In this document: one piece after another, positions 35,808-64,000 of the stretch
How positions within the stretch are numbered: position 1 is the stretch's first letter
How the letters are laid out: every line of letters begins with the position of its first letter
From: Synaphobranchus kaupii
Taxonomy: Eukaryota; Chordata; Actinopteri; Anguilliformes; Synaphobranchidae
Direction of reading: 5' to 3'
DNA: 64,000 bases
Assembly (NCBI GenBank): GCA_029718625.1
Contig: CM056383.1
Coordinates: 66,402,849 to 66,466,848 of the forward strand
The notes under the pieces: generated by a model
What the model was told of the DNA's origin: nothing
The model's input: the letters and a program-made list of their open reading frames with translations, nothing else
Database searches by the model: none
Made by a program: the position numbers and the translations under genes

Positions 35808-37777
35808 CTCATATTTCAAATATCATATACTCATCTACTTCAGGACATTTTTACGTATAAGTATTAAGGATATAGTGCATTTGTACAATTTATAGTTTGG
35901 CTGGAGGCTATTACACTTCAATTCACTTAATTAGTTTGATTAATGCAATGATTATATTGAATGTCTTTGTTTGATATGTTTGTGTGTTGTGGGTCTGCCC
36001 CACTCTCAATGTCTTTTTTGTTGTTGCTGGGGCTGCCACTGAAGTTCCCTAGCGGGAAAATAAAAGTTATTCTATTCTATTCTATTTGTGTGACTGGGAA
36101 TTCTACTTTTTCTACTTTTCTCTATTTTTGCTTTGTGGACCACGTGCCTTACTGCCTTGGTACTTTGAGTCTAACTTTGATGAGCTGATTTAAGCAAGGA
36201 TTGCAAGCTGTTTATGCAGCGACAGTCTTGGTATATTCTGAAATTATCCCCACAAAAAGAAATGGATTACGTAATATTTCAAAAGACAATCACCCGCTGT
36301 AGTTTGATTGAATAGCCCCTCCAGTTCTGTGCCTTTAAGTCCAAAGTGCTGTAGTTTGATTGAACAGCACCTCCAGTTCTGTGCCTTTAAGCCCAAAGTG
36401 CTGGAGCTCGTAGTGTGTTGTTGTTTTCATGCTCTGAATTCTAAAGTGTCTTGTTTCCCCGCTGCTGGAGTGTTTAGAAACACGGGTCTAATTCTGTCAT
36501 AATGCAGGGTGGGAGGTGAGGGGGTGGTGGTTTGAGGGGGGCACAGGCAGCGAGTGTAAACTTTGTGTTTGGTAGCGCCTTCCTCTTGCGTGAACAGAAA
36601 TAACTTCAGCGGAGACCGCAGGGTTCTTTTCAACGGTTTTACTCCGCCTGTGCATACGGAACGTATGGGGCGTCTAGCTGCCGCCATCTTGTTTTCCCAT
36701 CTCTCCCCTCTTCCAGCATGCTCCTCTCATTTAAGAGAACATCAATCAATCATAGGGTAACAACTCTTCATAGAGATTCACTGATTCATTCAATGAACAT
36801 TACTCTTACACTAACATGCTCAAGGGGATTGGCTCCATGGAAAAAACGGAAGAGGGAACGCATAAGTGTCATGCATTGAACGCAGGTGCACTGTGCTGCA
36901 TTGACACCACCTGAGGAAGGTCATGTGATCAATATTCCCCTCCCTAAATGTCACCGGACAACGCTTTCTTCTGTGGCTGGTGAATATCGCTAGCTACAGC
37001 TGAGTTTAATCATTTTTACGGCAGATGTTTCCGGATGCTTGAGCTTTCCGTCGATGATGACTAATGCTAAATGACTAATGTCACAGTTACGTACTGTTAT
37101 ATTGAAGATGACTGTCTGTTCTTGACAGTGATGCGGAAAGATTACACACGTGCGGTGCATTTTGATTCGGAGCGGTACGAGACGGCTTCTGTACAACAGC
37201 TTCCGCCCTGAAGAGAAGATGTCTCCATGTTTACGGGGCACAGCAGCCACAGTCAGCCCGAGATCTGTCAATCTCAGGCTGGATGATGGCATGAGGCGGC
37301 ATGCGACGCCGTCTATTAATACAGAAAGGGGATCCCACTGGCAACTGGGACCGAGCGCGGAGGCGCAGAAGCCGCGCCCTTCCAGTCCACCCATTGTAAC
37401 GCGGGCGACGGGCTGACCAATCGCAGCCCAGTCAACACATGCCTCTGTCTGCTGGGGTTTCCTGTGGGGGCCGTTGGTATCGCACAAAGACTCCCCGCGG
37501 CAGTCCAGTATATTTACTGTGACATCTCAGAAATGCCAGGGTGCTCTGGGTTCGGCTGGGTGGGCTCCAAAAATGCTAGAGAGCGGTTTGATAGCAGGTA
37601 TAACCAGAGGAAGCCCTGTTGATTCATAACGGTTAATTAACTGGATTTTTGTTTAAAAAAACTAAAAAAACTATAGTGATGAAATAATTTATAGTTTGTG
37701 TTGTTGCACTGTGGTGATTAAAGAATGAATTCCAGTTCCAACTCACCCTCATTAGTGCCTCTCCTCCCTCTGTGAAG
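35808..37777. other. Upstream flank of myotilin exon 1
   Basis: Mixed sequence with a GC-rich portion at 37140-37500 (CpG-rich, frames open on both strands without protein-like text). This portion could include the myotilin promoter, 0.3-0.7 kb before exon 1, but no core motif is clear. Confidence 0.4.
36297..36404. repeat. Two-unit tandem duplication, 51-52 bp
   Basis: GCTGTAGTTTGATTGAATAG, CCCCTCCAGTTCTGTGCCTT and TAAGTCCAAAGT are repeated once with three or four changes (AACAGCACCTCC; AAGCCC). Confidence 0.9.
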
Positions 37778-37825
37778 ATATCGACACCAGCTGGACACGG
37801 CCACGCCCCTGATCACTCCTGCAAC

Positions 37826-37833
<8 letters not shown>
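37778..37833 (+). CDS. myot: Myotilin exon 1: end of 5' UTR and start codon
   Basis: The ATG at 37826 lies in a strong context (A at -3, G at +4). The exon ends 8 bases later at a perfect GTGAGT donor. Joined to exon 2 it reads M-A-Q-V-Q-K-K in phase, and this decided the start. The 5' edge is uncertain: AG sites that could be acceptors end at 37777 and 37790 after a C/T-rich tract, so the exon could be an internal UTR exon with promoter and first exon further upstream. No TATA box stands out nearby. Confidence 0.6.
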
Positions 37834-59173
<21,340 letters not shown>

Positions 59174-59710
59174 GCCAGACGAGGCGGTCGCCATCGCAAC
59201 TCTCCCCACCCCCCGTGTTCGCGTGCTGCCCTTCACACCTATGAGTGAGCCTCCAGCTGTTCCTGTCCCCCAAAAAGGAAACGGGTGGGGGGGCGTGCTG
59301 ATAGGGCAGGTACCTGGACCTCCCGGACAACCAACACTGCCTGAAACGCCACCCGCCCCCCGGAGCGCCTCACCACACCCCGCATTTCTCAAATGCACTT
59401 TAGTTTGAGGCCGTCCGGTTTGGTTCCAAACAACCGTCAACTGCCCCGTCCCGCCCCCAAAAGGAAGCTCTTGGCTTCCTCTGTATGTTTGTGCTGAAAA
59501 GGCCTTCGATCGAATCGTCCGACGCCGTGCCCTGTTTTTTTTTGCTGACGTAGCGGTTAGAGGATGACTTGTGCGTTTGTTGGGTTTTGAAAAGGTTGTC
59601 ACGGCAACTACGACATGTTTTTATGACACAGAACTGCCTCTAGTGAGAATGTATGTCCAATGAGCTTTCTTTCTATAAAAAAAAAAAGTAATAAAATGAT
59701 TCTAATATAT
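59174..59710 (+). promoter_or_regulatory. myot: Myotilin 3' UTR with poly(A) signal
   Basis: The region after the stop is open to AATAAA at 59690-59695, which follows a poly-A-rich stretch (59677-59688); cleavage would be near 59710. A second AATAAA at 60088-60093 could serve a longer 3' UTR, which would then overlap the end of hdac3 on the other strand. The end coordinate is an estimate. Confidence 0.6.
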
Positions 59711-60745
59711 TAACTATTTATTGGGATGCTGGAACTGACATGTTTGACCATCTTTGCAAATGCTACCCAGTTTTTCCACTAAGGAAAGGATTTGAATTCT
59801 GCCCACCCCAAACCCTACGATTCGGAATGATAGCTGAGCTACATTGGTTTGTGTATATGAAAAGAGTTTGGATGTGCTCTTGACAGCATTGGACTGGGCA
59901 TTTTGGGTTTGAAGGGAAAAACATCACTGTTAGGATCACATTTGCCTGTTTAGATTCTGATACGGCGAATTTCATATACACACTTTAATAGTTTAATTTC
60001 GGGTGAGGCTTTTCCTTTCCACAAATTCGTTTTGGGTTATCCATCCCATTTATTTGCATTTCTTGTTACAAAACAGTATTCTTGTCAATAAAAAAACAAA
60101 AAAAATTAAACATTCTGACTTGATATAGTGGAAGGATGTCTTGTAACCTGTAACCTGTCTGTTGGGATAGACTCCCTGACACTGGTCAACGCTACACTCA
60201 GTGACCACACTACTGCCGAGGGGCGAAACCAGCGCTTACTGAAACCGTCCCTTGGAACTTCAACCTCGGAGGACGACGTCCCCTCCTCCCAGTCCAGGGT
60301 CCCTCAGACAGAGACGACAGGACGTACAATAGCTTCAAAAACACATGGGTTTATATCTCCGCTCACTTTGTCCAATTAAGGCCACCTCTTTGCCTGTAAC
60401 AGGTCAATCAGCTGTCTGGGGGGGGTGAAGTGCTTTGTACAGTAGGAGACTACCATTTAGGTGTGGGGGGAGGTCCTTTACATATTTAAAACAATACAAT
60501 ATACGTACAAGAAAAAGGACAAAATTGAAAGATCAGGTTTCTAAGATGGCTTCCGTTACCTCGCTCTGGTTATCTTGCAGTGAAGTCAACTTGGTGGAAG
60601 GAGGATTGAGTCCTGTGTCTGTATCGAGCGGGACAGAGAGCGAATGTTCTTGGTTCATCTAGTGTTCGATCAGTAATGTCTGCTGGCGGACCCCCCACCC
60701 GCGGTCCACACACAGAGGGAAACGCCTTCAGCGGGGGCCGACCAA
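59711..60745. other. Intergenic space between converging myot and hdac3
   Basis: Contains the second AATAAA (60088) and the minus-strand signal (60049). The part 60130-60745 is probably hdac3 3' UTR. Confidence 0.5.
60049..60054 (-). promoter_or_regulatory. Candidate hdac3 poly(A) signal
   Basis: TTTATT on the plus strand is AATAAA on the minus strand, about 690 bases past the hdac3 stop. If used, the hdac3 3' UTR would end only about 40 bases before the distal myotilin AATAAA at 60088 on the opposite strand. Single-hexamer evidence only. Confidence 0.35.
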
Positions 60746-60815
60746 TTAGATCTCCACGTCGCTCTCTTTGTCGTTGTCGTGGTCGCCATCGTAAAACTCG
60801 TTGGCTGCCTCTGGC
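60746..60815 (-). CDS. hdac3: HDAC3 last coding exon, acidic tail
   Basis: Read on the minus strand, acceptor TTTTGACAG precedes 60815 and the TAA stop is at 60746-60748. It encodes [20 protein letters not shown] then VEI. This is the acidic HDAC3 C-terminus; the Ser in KESDVEI is the conserved CK2 site (Ser424 in human). The next downstream feature is the converging myotilin 3' end. Confidence 0.97.
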
Positions 60816-61284
60816 CTGTCAAAAGGAAGAGCATTTATCAGGCTAAGTAATTCTTTTTTTTTTAACACAATAGAAAAGGACAGGATTGAATTATGGGAGT
60901 TAATATAAAGAGGATTTGGATTACGATCTTGTCTAACTGCCTCGGGCCATTGTAAACGCACTGTAAATTGATGGATGGAAAATGTCCATTGTTTAATGGC
61001 AGCCACATTCAGGATGATGAATATCAAAGAGCGGGAAAGACTGAGACTACAGTCCCCACGCTACCGCTTCCTGTGCTAAACAGGTAATAGTGGGAGTGCT
61101 TGAAAAGAAACAAAACCACAGAGCCACTTGTTATCCAGTTCATTATAATAGTTTTTTGACTTTTGTTACACAAGATAAATAATATTCGATGACAAAGTGT
61201 CGCATTGAGCCCATCTAGGATCATCATTTAACTACTGCTCTGTGAGTTAATGGAGTCTTCCTGCAGCGCGGGGGTGTTGCTCAC

Positions 61285-61442
61285 CTGGAATAGTTGTCCT
61301 CCGATCCCCTCTCGTCAGGGTCGGCCTCGTCCGTTCGCTCGTAGCTCAGCAGGTCCGAGGGAACGTCGTGGATCTGGACGCTGGGCGCGTGGTTCAGCAT
61401 CTTCAGGTTCTCGAAAACGGTGGAACGGATCTGCTCCAGGTA
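61285..61442 (-). CDS. hdac3: HDAC3 exon, C-terminal domain
   Basis: The minus-strand acceptor CCTTCAG precedes 61442 and the donor GTGAGC follows 61285. It reads [20 protein letters not shown], then [20 protein letters not shown], then [12 protein letters not shown] and the first two bases of Arg. This HDAC3-specific part lies after the deacetylase fold and is involved in NCoR/SMRT-complex function and stability (family knowledge). Only a few conservative changes from mammalian HDAC3 are seen. Confidence 0.97.
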
Positions 61443-61550
61443 CTGAAGGCCACAGGGGAGAGAGGGGCAAAGGTCAGGGGACGAGCTTAAGGGGTGCGAA
61501 GAGAAGAGGGCGAACCCCAAAAGCACCCAGGGGGTCCCGCCCCCACTGAC

Positions 61551-61630
61551 CTGTCGGGAGTTCTGGTTCTCTATCCTGGTGCTGACGTCCGGGTGAAGCG
61601 TGAAGTCTGGGGCAAAATACTCAAAGTACT
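61551..61630 (-). CDS. hdac3: HDAC3 exon, end of the deacetylase domain
   Basis: The minus-strand acceptor CTCCCTCAG precedes 61630 and the donor GTCAGT follows 61551. It reads [20 protein letters not shown] then ENQNSRQ, essentially identical to vertebrate HDAC3. The intron upstream contains a G/A-rich low-complexity tract (about 61631-61870) that makes long spurious open frames on both strands. Confidence 0.97.
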
Positions 61631-62085
61631 CTGAGGGAGAGAGGAGAAGAGAGGGGGAGAGAGAGCAAGAGAGTGAGGGAGGACAGAAGAAGAGAGGGAG
61701 AGAGGAAAGGAGGAAGACGGTGAGGAGACAGAAAAAGGGTGTGGGAAGCAGGGGGGTGGTGGAGGGGGAGGACACACAGGAACAGGAGATAGGAGGACAA
61801 TAGGAGGTGGAAAGGGAATGGAGAAGGAGGGAGAGGAAGTAGAGGTGGAAAAGGAGGAGGACAGACAGAGAGGACAAAGGATCAAACAGGTGATCATATT
61901 CCGTCCTACATGCATACCAAGGAATAATAGACCCTTTGTTACACCATCTCCAAGCACAGAAACCACACAATACTACTGTAGTTTCTCTCGTATACATACT
62001 ATACATACATACATATTAATTGTAGAACTAAGCAGCCAATGCTCGTCTGTGCTCCATTATAACTGAAAAGCATTTTCACACTCAC

Positions 62086-62144
62086 CACTATAAGGCAATT
62101 CATCACTGATGGACTCGTCAACTAGCAGAGAAGTCTCGTAGGTC
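62086..62144 (-). CDS. hdac3: HDAC3 exon, TYETSLLVDE segment
   Basis: The minus-strand acceptor AATTTCAG precedes 62144 and the donor GTGAGT follows 62086. It has 59 bases and reads TYETSLLVDESISDELPYS, completing the Trp of the previous exon. It matches HDAC3 just after the catalytic Tyr loop. Too short for an ORF scan but in phase on both sides. Confidence 0.96.
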
Positions 62145-62779
62145 CTGAAATTGAAAAGGCGCCACAGCACAGTTCAGAGAATCTCAAGAAAATATATGAA
62201 CCGGAAAATATAAAAAGTTCCCGAGAATATTAAATATCATTCCTCGAAATTAAGCACATGTGGCACAGATGGAAAAGCACGGGACGTTAACAGCAAGTCA
62301 TTTCAGAGGGGCAGAACAATAAAATGTGAGGCTGGCTTGTAACAAGGAGATTCAATTATAATTTTTTTAAATGCTATAGTACAATACCCTCTATCCCTCT
62401 ATCACCCCACTACCACTTAGGTTACGAGTGCATTGTTCTAAATAAACCTTATTTGGGCAAATAACGGACTATGTCACCACTGACCCTAGAAACTAAGACA
62501 GTGGTGTTATAACCCATAACAGTGGTGACAGATTTGCGTCTCCACTGCCCGTCACAGAAGCTACAAAGTCACTACTGTACATAACAGCAATGACATCATT
62601 ACTACTGCCCATAACAGTTATAGCACATAATAGTGCTGCTATTTTTCCACAAGTGCCAGTAATGGTAATGACAGACTTCCCATCACAACAATGACATTCG
62701 CACAGCTGCCCCTGACAGGGACGACAGCCTGACTGTGCCAGTACTGCCCACCACAGCCAAGGGAGCCTGCTCTACCCAC
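62145..62779. other. hdac3 intron with repetitive CACTAC/CCCATAACAG words
   Basis: Imperfect repetition of phrases such as CACTACTGCCCATAACAGT and GTGACAGATTTGCGTC...TAATGACAGACTTCCC between 62480 and 62760 suggests an old, degraded tandem array. No coding sequence. Confidence 0.5.
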
Positions 62780-62869
62780 CAGCACCGGGCCACGTTGCGT
62801 ACTGTATACCCCCCTCCTCCGAGCACCAGCAGGGGGATCTTAAAGCTCTTCACAAACTCCACACATTCC
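62780..62869 (-). CDS. hdac3: HDAC3 exon with catalytic tyrosine loop
   Basis: The minus-strand acceptor CTATCCACAG precedes 62869 and the donor GTGGGT follows 62780. It reads [20 protein letters not shown] then YTVRNVARC. The GGGGY Tyr is the transition-state Tyr of class I deacetylases (Tyr298 in human HDAC3). The exon is intact. Confidence 0.97.
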
Positions 62870-63411
62870 CTGTGGATAGAGCAGGTGGTCCATTACATCA
62901 CATCACACCGCCTGACCGCTAGGTCTCATTCAACATGCCCGTTTACGTTTCTCTGGATTTAAGTCTACCTGGATTTAATGTCAAAAAGCATTTAAAAAGC
63001 TACATCACAACTCACAAAACCTGTTTAAATGCACAGAAGTACAATCAGTTGGGGTTTACAGCAGGAGTACACAATCATTCTCTGGGCCTAAAGAGTGACC
63101 GGTGTTACACTTGAGATATACCCTGGCTAAATAAATTAATTAGTTGCTTGATTAAATGAAAAATACTTTGTCTGAATGGTCAAAATTATTTGTCCACAGT
63201 TCGGAAGCAAAGGTGATATAAGCTGCCTGCATTGCTGCTCTCTAGCACCCCCTGGTTTAAATGGTGAGACTGCAGGCCGGATTACAGATATTTGCAATTT
63301 TTTTCCTCAAACTTGCCATCGTAATCTCCAGCAGGTGGCGACATAAGTTCACAACGACAGGCTCATTTGGTTTCCTAAAAAGACACCGACGGCTAATGTG
63401 GGGAAACTCAC
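62870..63411. other. hdac3 intron
   Basis: Non-coding; phrases GCTCTCTAGCACCCCCTGG (63237) and CCAGCAGGTGGCGACAT (63328) are typical of fish repeat ends, but no element could be bounded. Confidence 0.5.
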
Positions 63412-63476
63412 CCGTGGCCTCTTATGCTGAGGTTAAAGCAGCCCAGCCTGTCACAGCCCAGGGAGTCAGCGCCACA
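63412..63476 (-). CDS. hdac3: HDAC3 exon with zinc-ligand aspartate
   Basis: The minus-strand acceptor CTCCCACAG precedes 63476 and the donor GTGAGT follows 63412. It has 65 bases and reads [20 protein letters not shown]. The Asp of CDRLG corresponds to the third zinc ligand (Asp259 in human HDAC3). In phase with its neighbours. Confidence 0.97.
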
Positions 63477-63567
63477 CTGTGGGAGAACAGGGTTACTACT
63501 ACCGGCGCCAGCTCAGACACGGGAACAAACGGGGCTAACCGCTAGGACGCCAGCAAGGGTTTCTCAC

Positions 63568-63641
63568 CTGAAGAACGATACACGTGGGCTGGTAGAAGTC
63601 CACCACTTGCTTGATGACGGGCTGGAATAGTTGCCTGTAGC
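63568..63641 (-). CDS. hdac3: HDAC3 exon, [14 protein letters not shown]; 5' part of the gene is outside
   Basis: The minus-strand acceptor CTTCCAG precedes 63641 and the donor GTGAGA follows 63568. It reads [20 protein letters not shown] then IVLQ, as in vertebrate HDAC3 near residue 230-255. The seven exons here give about 198 residues, the C-terminal half. The exons for the N-terminal half, including the first two zinc ligands and the His-Asp relay, lie beyond 64000. Confidence 0.96.
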
Positions 63642-64000
63642 CTGGAAGACGACAGAGACCGACCATATCAGCATTTACAGAATAATCTGCATTCATAAAA
63701 TCACAGACAGTACTAATGAATTCAGCATTCGTGCTAGTTGATGGCTGGAGTCTTCTTCTGTGGTCCTGAAAGGCCAAAGGGCTTCTGGATTTTATTCAAT
63801 CGAAATAGGCTGTTACCAGGTAATTCATACATTTTATATATATTTTTTCCTAACACAACTTCAATTTATACAAAAATGCATGTAGTAAATATATACTGAG
63901 CATGCGGTGTCTAAACTCATAAACTGTAGTACTGGCGTAGCAGTGTGTGGTTCAGTGTTTATGGGATTTGGTGTATAATGCACATGTAGCCTGTGAGCTG
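63642..64000. other. hdac3 intron, running off the window
   Basis: No further hdac3 exon is recognised before the window end; the preceding exon (with the GIDDQ segment) must lie beyond 64000. Confidence 0.6.

Noticed and set aside
37150..37487. A possible gene upstream of myotilin (165 codons minus)
   Set aside because: GC-rich, overlapping open frames on both strands, no motif; more likely promoter-side sequence.
61571..62006. Ser/Leu/Pro-rich minus-strand protein upstream of the hdac3 exon
   Set aside because: The real exon is only 61551-61630; the rest is a G/A-rich intron tract.

Overview
This window looks like nuclear DNA of a ray-finned fish, most likely a teleost. It holds vertebrate genes with GT-AG introns, many short DNA transposons, a tRNA-derived SINE family, and long (GT)n and minisatellite tracts. 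Nothing prokaryotic is present. Two genes can be recognised: myotilin (myot, + strand, coding exons from 37.8 to 59.2 kb) and the 3' half of hdac3 (- strand, 60.7 kb to the window edge). They converge tail to tail, with 1.57 kb between their stop codons. The order of fish cannot be fixed by eye; the SINE type is compatible with an early-branching teleost, but that is a weak inference.

Layout. From 1 to about 37.7 kb I find no confident host gene. The stretch holds non-autonomous DNA elements with clear inverted repeats (1.13, 1.83, 25.06 and 35.61 kb), a 2-kb hAT-type element with an exact 8-bp target duplication that carries a 0.6-kb foldback element (12.18-14.20 kb), a solo LTR (3.47-4.44 kb), old Tc1-like relics (16.5 and 29.9 kb), two broken coding-like segments (6.6-6.8 kb minus, 17.5-18.26 kb plus), a nine-unit 61-bp minisatellite (33.7-34.25 kb), and a GC-rich island at 28.5-29.1 kb that could hold a far 5' exon. 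From 37.8 to 59.2 kb lies myotilin in 16 inferred coding exons. Its introns contain a 45-bp and a 58-bp minisatellite, two very long GT tracts, SINEs and an intact Tc1-like transposon in antisense. From 60.7 to 63.6 kb lie seven hdac3 exons; its 5' part is outside the window.

Main observation. The myotilin locus starts with exons for a palladin-like Ig domain that mammalian myotilin (about 500 residues, starting at the FNYERP segment) does not have. With six single-base corrections all 16 exons join in phase to about 840 residues. As written, however, exons 4, 6, 7 and 8 carry six one-base shifts. Two of them (exons 4 and 6) compensate across two introns and leave about 41 residues out of frame without a stop. 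Exon 7 has three and a TGA, and exon 8 has one extra C. Exons 9-16 and all hdac3 exons are clean. The undisturbed frame from an internal ATG at 48348 encodes about 465 residues, close to mammalian myotilin length. This is either decay of the ancestral palladin-like N-terminus or clustered homopolymer errors in the assembly; reads or RNA would decide.

Functionally the two genes are unrelated: myotilin is a sarcomeric Z-disc protein, and HDAC3 is the catalytic subunit of the NCoR/SMRT corepressor complex. They share only their converging 3' ends. All coordinates and counts were made by hand from the sequence, without any search.
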